DNA of 39,955 nt from Spirochaetes bacterium ADurb.Bin110 (GTDB lineage Bacteria; Spirochaetota; Spirochaetia; Treponematales; Rectinemataceae), in NCBI GenBank assembly GCA_002070755.1, contig MWDY01000037.1, forward strand, positions 1 through 39,955. The letters are read 5' to 3'. Numbering within the stretch: the stretch's first letter is position 1; each line of letters opens with the position of its first letter. A model generated the notes under the pieces. The model ran no database searches, was not told where the DNA came from, and saw nothing but the letters and a program-made list of their open reading frames with translations. Made by a program: the position numbers and the translations under genes. Shown here in pieces: positions 23,321-31,378 of this stretch.

Positions 23321-26300
23321 TTATTCAATGATGACAGTCTTGCCTTGCGCAATTGCAAGGCGGGCATTCTCGAGGATCTGCAGGAGTTCATCGAGATCGG
23401 AAGAGCTCCTAACAATTCCACGGGGGATGCGAAGGCGATATTCTCGTATCTCGGGCTCTCCATTGTCTGGTCCATTGGATTGTCTGGCATTGCGGATTTC
23501 CTCCGCACGAGCAGCAATCATTGCCGTGAGCTTGTCATAGCGCGCGGCTAGAGAATATTTCTGCTTATACAGCTTTTCGAGTCCAGCAATAGTGGTAGTG
23601 TCAGGTATCTCAACCACGGGTCTCTCAGCTGCAAAGCTCTCACGTTCCTCTGCGCTCAGGTCATTGAAATCTGCACTTGCTTCGATCTCATGCCACCGCT
23701 TTTTCCCGTAATCATTGCATTCGGAAACGAAGATATGGAAGGTCGTTGTCACTTCAGATTCAAGGGCAGAGACTCTCTGATTGATTTCCACAATACGTGC
23801 ATGCCAGTCTTCTCGCTGTAATTCTGCCGATAGTTCCTCACGCAGATGGCTTGTCCTCGCTTTCAGCTCTTCGAGAGGACCTTCATCCTGCGGAAGATCT
23901 CTGATGGCTGCAAGGAGAGTCGTCGCTCGTTCTGCAAGAGATCCCGCACCTTCTTTCAATGCCCTCACCGTATCGCGAGCCCAGCACAGGTCTCTGAATA
24001 ATGCGCTGTCAGGAGGTCCTAGGCGGTAGGGAGCATCGGATGCATCGCCTCGCAGCAATTCAGATATGCGTTCGCACAGCCCTTCGGCACGTTCTGCACC
24101 AGCCAGCTCGAGCGCAGAAAGCCGCGCCGACAAGGAGGCATAACTATTCTGGAAATCGGGGAAGGTATCCCGCACCACTGCCGCAATATCACGTTCAAGC
24201 GGAGGGACCTGTTTCCCGGTAAGTATCAGCAACCGGTCTGCGGTGGCAAGCAAAAGCTCGATCGGCGGAGGATTCCCCCGCAGCATGATGCCGATCTTGT
24301 TGAATTGCTGAAGCCCTTTCAGGGCTTCAATCGCCTGTGGAACAGGGGTGCTGAACTCAGTGCCACTGACGCGCAGCTTTACGATGCCTGCCGCCAGCAT
24401 GGCAGCCACGATGTATCGAGTCGTATCCTTGAACCATCCGTAGGGTGCCTGGGCAAAATCATCCAGAAGCTTCTTGCCCTCGACAAGACCACGACGTTCG
24501 AGATAGTCGGAAATATCCCTGAACGCAAGATGATCCTTTTTAATGGTCCCGCTGCTGCTATTTCTATCGACAAGATTCAAGGGATCGTTTTTACCTGCAA
24601 TGGCATTCAAATTCTGTGTTCTCAGGAATCCTTCTGCAGCAGAGCTCTCTGCCTGTACCGCAGCATCCTTGAACTTGCAATAGACATCTTCTCCCGAGCG
24701 ACCGAGCTCTTCTCGCAGTGCCGGCATGAGATCATGGGAGAAGGTTGCCACCCCTACCGGTTGTCCTCTGAAGACGAAGGAGCCTTTCAAGAAACTCTGC
24801 CTGAGACGTTGTATCAGCTCGGTGAATGTATTCTGAGCCTTGGTGCGCTGTCCGTTAAGGTATCCAACCACTTCCTTGTCGAGGGCGCGGGCATGTTCAA
24901 AATCGTAGATTTTCTTGCTTCTCCAGTACTCCACTGCAAGATGCACAAGCTGCTCATCTTCAGGAGCGACAAGGAAAATTGCCTTGCTGCATTCCGGGGT
25001 GCGGGACTTTTCAACAATGCTTGCCAGCTCCGCTTGATGCGCTTCTTCCGGCTGGAGCATGAGATGGAGCTGAATTTCCTCGGCATCATCCTGGACGGGA
25101 AACCAGCCTGCACCATCTGCCCACTTGATGCCGCACGCCACCGTTTTCCCTGATGCGGTTCGCGCAGTAGGCTTTGGAGTAAAGAGGTCGCGAAGCGCAA
25201 GTACAAAGACGTCCCTCAATTCGCTGGAGCTTGGTTGCATGGTCTGCCGTTTCTTATTGAGGTCATCCACCACAGGGCTCATGAAACGCAGGCGGCCATC
25301 AACCTCTGCAAGAGGGATGAGAGGATCATGGAGAAGCTCTTTTGCTGCCTGGCGCACCGCTTCGAAAAGAGGCTCTGAGTCTACGGAAGGCACCATCAGA
25401 GCTGCCGCATTCTCAGCAGTGAGAGGGAAATCCTCTATCACCTGAAGCACACCAATGGCTTTCGCAAGCCTCCCAGGTAGCGAATCAGCACCAAAAGCGG
25501 CAACTGCCTTTTCTACGCCTTGTACGATGTAGGGGAACGAGCGTTGGATGTCCTTTCTGAGGCAATCATAGAAAATAACAGCGTTGGCAAGAGTTCCGAC
25601 AGGAGCATCCGCAAGCGGAGACCCTCCAGGGATGGCGGATTCGACCAGCACATCCTGGACTACCTTTATTGCGGAACGCAGCCCTACACCACCTGATGTC
25701 TTCGCGAGCCTTCCCAAGAGCAAAAGAAGAAGGTCCAAATGGTGAGGAAGGAACGGATAGAGATCGAGAAAGGATTCTCTGTCCAGGGTGGAAGTGATGA
25801 CTCTTGTCTGGGTGAGCCTGGTTGCATGAATCATTCGCTGGCCATACTGATCAAAAAGCTTCTCCAGCTCCTCTCGGGCCGCGGGTGATTTGGAAAGGAG
25901 CCGACGATGGCAGATCGTGCGGATATCGCTTGCTTCCAGGTCAATGCTTATGGGGAATCGGTCCTTGAGCTTGAAAAGCTTGGGAGAATTGATCTGGGAT
26001 TGTGGGTTGTCCTCCGTGAGGGTCTGTTGCGCAGTGGCGATAATCCATGCCTTGCCCCTGCCTATGTTCTTTATATTCTTTGCAAGACCATCGAGATTGA
26101 GGATGAGCTCATCGCGTCCGGAAATGTATTGTCCCACTTCGTCAACGATGAACACGACCTTGTCTGTCCCTGATCGTCGCTTGATGATTTCGAGCATTTC
26201 CTTGATACGCTGCTCTTCAAAACTGGCTTCATCAAGTTTCACCCTGGAAAATTCTGATGGATCTGCCCAGATTTCGGGATAGAACTCGCTGGCGAGTTTG

Positions 26301-26938
26301 GAAGCGTATGTTTGAGCTACGAGAAGATTCGACTGGACTTCAGCCCAGCTCCTGCCGCCGGAAAGCTCTGAGAACCGCTTCTCGAACGCTTCCCGTTTCC
26401 CATCGCGCTCGAGCATGAACTCAAGGTAGGCGATCTTGCGGTCTCTGGAATAGCCTGCCCATTGCATGACATGCCAGTAGAGTACGCTCGAGATATCCGC
26501 CAGGCCGGCTCCTGAGAGTTGATTGCTAGCAAGGTCGATCATGATGACGGTAAGCGGATGCTTCCTTGCGACTGTTCTCAGCTTCTGTTTCGTCGCCTGC
26601 CTGGAGAATTGGTCTACAAGGTAATCGAGAAATGCCCTGTCACCGATTTTCTTTGAAGGATCAAGAGCAAATCCAAGATACTTGGTGAAGGAGCTTTTTC
26701 CTGATCCATAGAATCCGGATACCCAGACCGAGGTATCTGTCACGGCATCGCCTGACATCGACTGATCCATGATATCGAGAAGCCTCAGAAAATGCTCCTC
26801 AATGCTCTCCGTGACGACGTATTCGGTGACTTCAGCCTTGAGCTGGTCCTCTCCAACAAGTTCATAGTTGATAACCTTCTCAATGCGCCGGTCGATAGGT
26901 TTTGCTGGGTCAAACAACGCTCGAATCTTGCTTGCCAT
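23321..26938 (-). CDS. brxC: BrxC, large BREX P-loop ATPase, 1205 aa
   Basis: BrxC (PglY-related) is the big AAA-like ATPase of BREX. Walker A GFYGSGKSSFTKYLGFAL lies near residue 78, and Walker B VVFIVDEVGQYISGR near 264 is followed by AWIIATAQQTL. The N-terminal VINYELVGEDQLKAEVTEYVVT is typical of the family. A long helical C-terminal region with coiled coils follows. The start at 26938 uses TTGAGGAG upstream; a TTG at 26953 would overlap the brxB stop. The length is normal. Confidence 0.93.
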   Translation of the reverse strand: MASKIRALFDPAKPIDRRIEKVINYELVGEDQLKAEVTEYVVTESIEEHFLRLLDIMDQSMSGDAVTDTSVWVSGFYGSGKSSFTKYLGFALDPSKKIGDRAFLDYLVDQFSRQATKQKLRTVARKHPLTVIMIDLASNQLSGAGLADISSVLYWHVMQWAGYSRDRKIAYLEFMLERDGKREAFEKRFSELSGGRSWAEVQSNLLVAQTYASKLASEFYPEIWADPSEFSRVKLDEASFEEQRIKEMLEIIKRRSGTDKVVFIVDEVGQYISGRDELILNLDGLAKNIKNIGRGKAWIIATAQQTLTEDNPQSQINSPKLFKLKDRFPISIDLEASDIRTICHRRLLSKSPAAREELEKLFDQYGQRMIHATRLTQTRVITSTLDRESFLDLYPFLPHHLDLLLLLLGRLAKTSGGVGLRSAIKVVQDVLVESAIPGGSPLADAPVGTLANAVIFYDCLRKDIQRSFPYIVQGVEKAVAAFGADSLPGRLAKAIGVLQVIEDFPLTAENAAALMVPSVDSEPLFEAVRQAAKELLHDPLIPLAEVDGRLRFMSPVVDDLNKKRQTMQPSSSELRDVFVLALRDLFTPKPTARTASGKTVACGIKWADGAGWFPVQDDAEEIQLHLMLQPEEAHQAELASIVEKSRTPECSKAIFLVAPEDEQLVHLAVEYWRSKKIYDFEHARALDKEVVGYLNGQRTKAQNTFTELIQRLRQSFLKGSFVFRGQPVGVATFSHDLMPALREELGRSGEDVYCKFKDAAVQAESSAAEGFLRTQNLNAIAGKNDPLNLVDRNSSSGTIKKDHLAFRDISDYLERRGLVEGKKLLDDFAQAPYGWFKDTTRYIVAAMLAAGIVKLRVSGTEFSTPVPQAIEALKGLQQFNKIGIMLRGNPPPIELLLATADRLLILTGKQVPPLERDIAAVVRDTFPDFQNSYASLSARLSALELAGAERAEGLCERISELLRGDASDAPYRLGPPDSALFRDLCWARDTVRALKEGAGSLAERATTLLAAIRDLPQDEGPLEELKARTSHLREELSAELQREDWHARIVEINQRVSALESEVTTTFHIFVSECNDYGKKRWHEIEASADFNDLSAEERESFAAERPVVEIPDTTTIAGLEKLYKQKYSLAARYDKLTAMIAARAEEIRNARQSNGPDNGEPEIREYRLRIPRGIVRSSSDLDELLQILENARLAIAQGKTVIIE

Positions 26939-26949
26939 ATCTGTGCTCC

Positions 26950-27534
26950 TCAACCGATATGAGTCGAACGATAGTTGCCATCTTCAGGCCAAATCCCTAG
27001 AAACTGCAGCGTGGAATTGCCAGTTCGGTTTCCAGGATAGAATATGACGACAGGTACAGGGCAACGCCCCTGAAGCCGCTGTTCGATGGCTCCAATTCGC
27101 AGATAGGGATGTAATGCTTCAACATCGGCAATGATAAGGATGCTGCCTTTCTTTTCCTGTAAGGATTCCAGCTCTTTCAGAATTCTTGCAGTTACCTTAT
27201 CCGCCCCTGTGCCCAGCAGGATACTCCGCAGGCTTTCATTGATAGCAGCAAAGTCTCCATCCTCCAGGTAGGCCTTCTCCGATTCCAAAAGTATCTGCCG
27301 GTCTGGATCAGACCTGAAGATTGCATTGACTACCTCAGCAAGAGAAAGCACGGAAGGAGACCATCCATCGAGCATAAGGCGAGACACGAGCACTTTGAGG
27401 CTTCGTTTCATCTCCAGCATCTGCTCAACAGGAAAGACAAGGTAGTATATGGGCTCTCCGCCCATAATATTGTATCGGTCAATCGTTTTCAGACGAATCA
27501 AGAGCTCATTGAAAAGTTCATCGCACGAGGGCAT
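26950..27534 (-). CDS. brxB: BrxB, DUF1788 BREX protein, 194 aa
   Basis: The family features are visible: MPSCDELFNELLIRLK at the start, IYYLVFPVEQMLEMKRSL in the middle, SILIIADVEALHPYLRIGAIEQRLQG, and the C-terminal signature PVVIFYPGNRTGNSTLQFLGIWPEDGNYRSTHIG, which is diagnostic of DUF1788. BrxB is essential in BREX but its biochemical role is undefined. I use ATG 27534 because GGAGG lies upstream; a longer frame to 27639 runs through brxA. It overlaps brxA by 17 bp. Confidence 0.92.
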   Translation of the reverse strand: MPSCDELFNELLIRLKTIDRYNIMGGEPIYYLVFPVEQMLEMKRSLKVLVSRLMLDGWSPSVLSLAEVVNAIFRSDPDRQILLESEKAYLEDGDFAAINESLRSILLGTGADKVTARILKELESLQEKKGSILIIADVEALHPYLRIGAIEQRLQGRCPVPVVIFYPGNRTGNSTLQFLGIWPEDGNYRSTHIG

Positions 27535-28309
27535 CGAGAAAGTCCTCCATGGTTTGATACTTATAGGAGATACGCACCAGATCGCCTGCAGACTGCACGA
27601 TAAGCCCATACTGCCCTGAGACATGGATGAGCTCTTCAAGTGCCTTCTGATGGCTCAGGCCAAAGAGAGCAAAAGCCGGATCCGCAGCAACGAGAGAATC
27701 GGGGACCTTGCGTTCACGTGCTTCATAGGCAATGAAACAGATTGTCTCTGGCAGAATGGCAGGGGGTGTCATCGAACGCAGCTTCCCCCGCCCTGGGGCG
27801 ATATACCCAAAATCAGAAAGAGTTTTCATTAGTCCCGATGCAACCCGGTCGGTAACACTATCTGACCATGCATGAGGCACTTTTTCTGAGCCGAACTTGG
27901 ACCTGATAAATTTTTCAATCATCGCTTTTGAAAGCTCTTTGATTCCGCGGGCGTTGAGCTGCCAATAATACTCGCCGGCTATATCTGCAAAAAGGCTATT
28001 GCTGCGTGCGGTGTAGAGCAAAAACAGCTGCCTGAGAAGAGGCACGGAAGCTCCATGTTCAACCAGCCGCTTTAGAATCTGTGCAGGTCGCTGTTCGTCT
28101 GCAAGGTATCGTAAACTAAAGCCATATCGGGTGATAGCCCAGACTCGATCCGAACTCACCTTTGCGAGTGTTCCAGCCCGGAGAGCAGCATCTCGCAATT
28201 CAGAAGGGCGCATACCGGGGGTCCAGATACGAAGGAGCTCAATCGACTCAGATACCATACCTGCCGCTTTGATGAGCTCAGTCGAATAGAGGGTAGTACC
28301 TTTGCTCAT
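27518..28309 (-). CDS. brxA: BrxA, DUF1819-like BREX protein, 263 aa
   Basis: BrxA is a helical DNA-binding protein of BREX. Here the segment ESIELLRIWTPGMRPSELRDAALRAGTLAKVSSDRVWAITRYGFSLRYL, then a helical repeat (FLLYTARSNSLFADIAGEYYWQLNARG) and a winged-helix-like ending, agree with DUF1819 proteins that precede brxB. Its start overlaps the brxE stop as ATGA. Position and pattern both support the call, though sequence conservation in this family is low. Confidence 0.82.
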   Translation of the reverse strand: MSKGTTLYSTELIKAAGMVSESIELLRIWTPGMRPSELRDAALRAGTLAKVSSDRVWAITRYGFSLRYLADEQRPAQILKRLVEHGASVPLLRQLFLLYTARSNSLFADIAGEYYWQLNARGIKELSKAMIEKFIRSKFGSEKVPHAWSDSVTDRVASGLMKTLSDFGYIAPGRGKLRSMTPPAILPETICFIAYEARERKVPDSLVAADPAFALFGLSHQKALEELIHVSGQYGLIVQSAGDLVRISYKYQTMEDFLDALVR

Positions 28310-28815
28310 GGTGTACTCAGAAAATACGGCAATGCAACTTTGCCGCTATTTATTGCGCCGAGGTAAATGGCGGCCATACGCCTGATACCTTCAGTATCAG
28401 GAAGCCCCGGTAGAGACCCGATCAGAACCGGTCCTTCATGGCCCAATTCTGGTGAGCCCGCAATGGCTTCGAGCGCAGATTTGCATGCTGCAGGCTTTGA
28501 ATACACTGAGGCCATACGGTTCCGTATTGCATCAATATTTGATTTTAGATGGTCGAGAATAAGCAGTTCGACCTCGTATGACTGTCGGAACAGATGGGTG
28601 ACACCCTTAGTGCCAATCCGGGCATCATGGACTCTGCGAGCAGCTTCAACAGCACCTTGGATCGCTGCGAGTTCTGGAGCTCGCGGGAACGCATAAGAGA
28701 GATATCGTACCCCAATCTCCCCAAGAAAGGAGCTCTCCCACCAGCCGGCATTAGGTTTTTCACCAAGAGCCGCAACCAGGATACGAAGCTCAATGAATTC
28801 ATCGAGTACAGCCAT
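28306..28815 (-). CDS. brxE: BrxE-like protein, first gene of the BREX operon, 169 aa
   Basis: The sequence ELRILVAALGEKPNAGWWESSFLGEIGVRYLSYAFPRA followed by EAARRVHDARIGTKGVTHLFR fits BrxE, the small protein that opens type 6 BREX loci. The remainder is helical and includes LIGSLPGLPDTEGIRRMAAIYLGAI. The function of BrxE is unknown. It is the first gene after a strong promoter and is coupled to brxA by ATGA. The assignment rests on pattern memory and position, so it is less firm than the other brx genes. Confidence 0.7.
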   Translation of the reverse strand: MAVLDEFIELRILVAALGEKPNAGWWESSFLGEIGVRYLSYAFPRAPELAAIQGAVEAARRVHDARIGTKGVTHLFRQSYEVELLILDHLKSNIDAIRNRMASVYSKPAACKSALEAIAGSPELGHEGPVLIGSLPGLPDTEGIRRMAAIYLGAINSGKVALPYFLSTP

Positions 28816-28850
28816 TCCGCATTACCTTTCAACATCCTTTCAGCATAGGT

Positions 28851-28879
28851 ATGCTAGCTTGCAGGGATGCGGATGTCAA
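28851..28879 (-). promoter_or_regulatory. Promoter of the BREX operon
   Basis: On the minus strand TTGACA (28879-28874) and TAGCAT (28856-28851) are 17 bases apart, 36 bp before the brxE ATG. One promoter could serve all ten genes, since the largest gap inside the operon is about 70 bp. Confidence 0.7.
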
Positions 28880-29191
28880 TCAAAAGCGATATACAGTGCT
28901 AGTATTTTCCAAGCTTTCATACTCTTCAAACTAAATGCTCCATATAGGACATTGACACTGCAAACAAATAAAATTTGGAATATTATTTTGTTTATACAAA
29001 AAATCTTGACCAGGTGATCCAAGAAAGCAATAATAGTTTAAAGATTTTATATATTAAATATATAGAAATAAGATAATAAAGAATGAATTAAGGCTTTCGC
29101 GAATAGCTTTTTAAGGATAAAATTAATGTACAAGATTATTCCATATAATAATTATTGAATACAAAAAATAATGAAAATAGCGAGGAAACGG
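28880..29191. other. Divergent intergenic region between the BREX and helicase operons
   Basis: About 310 bp, very AT-rich from 28990 on. A TATAAT at 29144-29149 is a candidate -10 for the plus-strand operon, but no convincing -35 is paired with it. A TTGACA at about 28949 lacks a good -10 at normal spacing. No RNA gene is recognised. Confidence 0.5.
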
Positions 29192-31378
29192 ATGGATTCT
29201 TTCATCAGCCTATTGCTCGTGCTCTTGTCAGGCTCAGCCACAATAGCAGTAACTTACCATATTGTTCATGGCCACAAAAAAAATCATAACCAAGAACCAG
29301 TAGCGAAGGAAAAACCTCAAACAGAAGAACAAAAACAAGAGCAGAATGAAGAGAATGAGGCAGAGCTGTTCGGTACTTTTATTGGGCCACCAGAGGTAGA
29401 GAACAAGTGCAGCACTGATGAAGAACAAGAATTATGCGGGACTTTTATCACGCCACAGAATGATAGAGTTAGGCTAAAACCGATCCAAAGAGGAGGCAGA
29501 TCTCGTTCCTCAAGCTCTGATCCTAATAGAAGTCGAGGGCGTACTAAAAGACATCGCAGCTTAAAACCCGAAATAATCTGCTATAAGCAAGAATGCCTAT
29601 GGATAATTGCAGTAGAAGTACCAGAGGAACTTTCAGAAAAATCTGATTTCAGAATCCTTCAGAATGGTATTGTTCTTTCGAAGGATGAAAGAAAAGAATT
29701 CTGTTGGCCTTTAGCTCAAATATCCGGTGAATTGGAGGCTTTCTGGAACAGTAATGAAACCGAACAAAAAACCAAGACTCAGATTGGACACGATGGATAC
29801 CTTCTTTTCAAATTAATTGGCTCGGATCTTAAAAATGGAAGATTGGTAGAGTCGGTTTCATCAGGGGCATACCTTGTGATTGTACCTGATACCTGGGAAC
29901 GTGATGTAACATTGTCAGGGTTTCCACCTGTAACTCCTGAACCTGTAATATTCGAAGGACATACGGCTCATTTCTTTTACATTCAGAAGAGCGGAGAGAG
30001 CAAAATTGCCTTTACAACTCCAGATTTAGGACCCAAGGTTATTGCTTCAAAAGTTCCAATCTTTGAATTGATTGGGAATCATATTGAAGATGCAAGCGAT
30101 AATATAGGGCCTCTATTTATTCAATATCCACCTTTAATCAAAACTTTAGATACAAGCGCATGGGAAAATGTTAAGACAATCATTGTCGGTGAAGAAGGTA
30201 CTGGACGAAAGAAATGGAGAAAAGAATACATCCCCAATCCGGGTCAATCCACGCAGAACTTGTTAACGAATCTGATCGAAAGAAAGAGTGGATGGTATTT
30301 TCTTAGATTCTATGACAGCAATGATGATCTAATCGACAGCTATGATTTTAGATTCATTAGCGATCTGAAAGAAATAATTCTTCCTGATCCACAACCTTTG
30401 CCTTCTAAAGACGGATACAGAGAAGTGAATGTGCAGTTTATTCACGAGGCTGGTTGCACAATTCGTTTGAAAGAAAGCATTAATATTGAGCACCTTAGTG
30501 AAAAAACGATTGCGACAGTTCCTCCTGATCCTTCGTGTGACAGGCTTCGCTTTCTCGTGCGATCAAAAAATGGGCATCCCGTAGAAATAGCCATACTCAT
30601 CGAGAGAATTTGGTGGTCCGTAGCAGACGAATACAGTCAACCTTCCGAATGGCATGATCATCCAATCATGCTTTCAAATAAGGATTTCAAAGCGACATCC
30701 AACAAAGCATTATGGCTGCGTCTTCCAAAATGCCGATGGATTGATAAAGTGTTGGTGGGCTTTGAAAGGGCTAATGCTCGCCCTTACGGAGTTAAAGTTA
30801 CCGAGAATACAATTGCCATTCCTCTCCGCGATTATTGTGACTATAAGGAACTTGATGATCGATCACAATCACACTGTCTAAGAATTTACATAAATCGAAG
30901 GAATCAAGAAATTGAGGGTATTCTGGCTAATCTACAACTCTCACAAAGACCTGCAGAACACAAATCTGCTGTTAAATCCACATCACGAACGCCCAATCAA
31001 TTTTGGATGGGGTTAGGTAGAAAGAAAAATGCGTATGCTAAAGCTGTATTGCGTCCTGGAAAGAATGAAATAATAGTCAATGATTTACTCTTAGATGACT
31101 ATTTTAGGCGTACTGCATCCTCTGGTAGGCGATTTCTAGAACGGCTGCTTACTATGCATGAAGTGCATGAAATACTCTCAGGGTTTGACGTGCATATCAC
31201 TATTAAGGGAAGCGATCCTAGAGCAAGCCGCCAAGTAAAAGCAGCCGCACATGCCATTTCACGCGCGCTTATCAGTTATAATCCGAGGTTGAGGGTGGTA
31301 TTAAGGAATGCTGGTTTTGGTGGAATCAAAGTAAAAGAAGCGAACATGATAGGAGAACGAAAAGATGAATCCAATTGA
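29192..31378 (+). CDS. Membrane-anchored partner of the DUF1998 helicase with a ribosomal uS9-like C-terminal domain, 728 aa
   Basis: This start (GAGGA six bases upstream) is preferred to ATG 29171, which has no ribosome site. From the upstream ATG, residues 9-30 are one hydrophobic segment, FISLLLVLLSGSATIAV, followed by KK, so the body is probably cytoplasmic. A Glu/Gln-rich linker (45-65), a duplicated ELxGTFIxP motif (65-73, 87-95) and an Arg/Ser-rich basic stretch (107-130) follow. A long beta-rich region is not recognised. Residues 609-735 track uS9: GLGRKKNAYAKAVLRPGK, IIVND, DYFRR, FDVHITIKGS, AHAISRALISYNPRLRVVLR, NAGF and ERK. The stop overlaps the helicase start by 14 bp. Position recalls DruH of type III Druantia, but homology is not shown. 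Confidence 0.72.
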   Translation: MDSFISLLLVLLSGSATIAVTYHIVHGHKKNHNQEPVAKEKPQTEEQKQEQNEENEAELFGTFIGPPEVENKCSTDEEQELCGTFITPQNDRVRLKPIQRGGRSRSSSSDPNRSRGRTKRHRSLKPEIICYKQECLWIIAVEVPEELSEKSDFRILQNGIVLSKDERKEFCWPLAQISGELEAFWNSNETEQKTKTQIGHDGYLLFKLIGSDLKNGRLVESVSSGAYLVIVPDTWERDVTLSGFPPVTPEPVIFEGHTAHFFYIQKSGESKIAFTTPDLGPKVIASKVPIFELIGNHIEDASDNIGPLFIQYPPLIKTLDTSAWENVKTIIVGEEGTGRKKWRKEYIPNPGQSTQNLLTNLIERKSGWYFLRFYDSNDDLIDSYDFRFISDLKEIILPDPQPLPSKDGYREVNVQFIHEAGCTIRLKESINIEHLSEKTIATVPPDPSCDRLRFLVRSKNGHPVEIAILIERIWWSVADEYSQPSEWHDHPIMLSNKDFKATSNKALWLRLPKCRWIDKVLVGFERANARPYGVKVTENTIAIPLRDYCDYKELDDRSQSHCLRIYINRRNQEIEGILANLQLSQRPAEHKSAVKSTSRTPNQFWMGLGRKKNAYAKAVLRPGKNEIIVNDLLLDDYFRRTASSGRRFLERLLTMHEVHEILSGFDVHITIKGSDPRASRQVKAAAHAISRALISYNPRLRVVLRNAGFGGIKVKEANMIGERKDESN

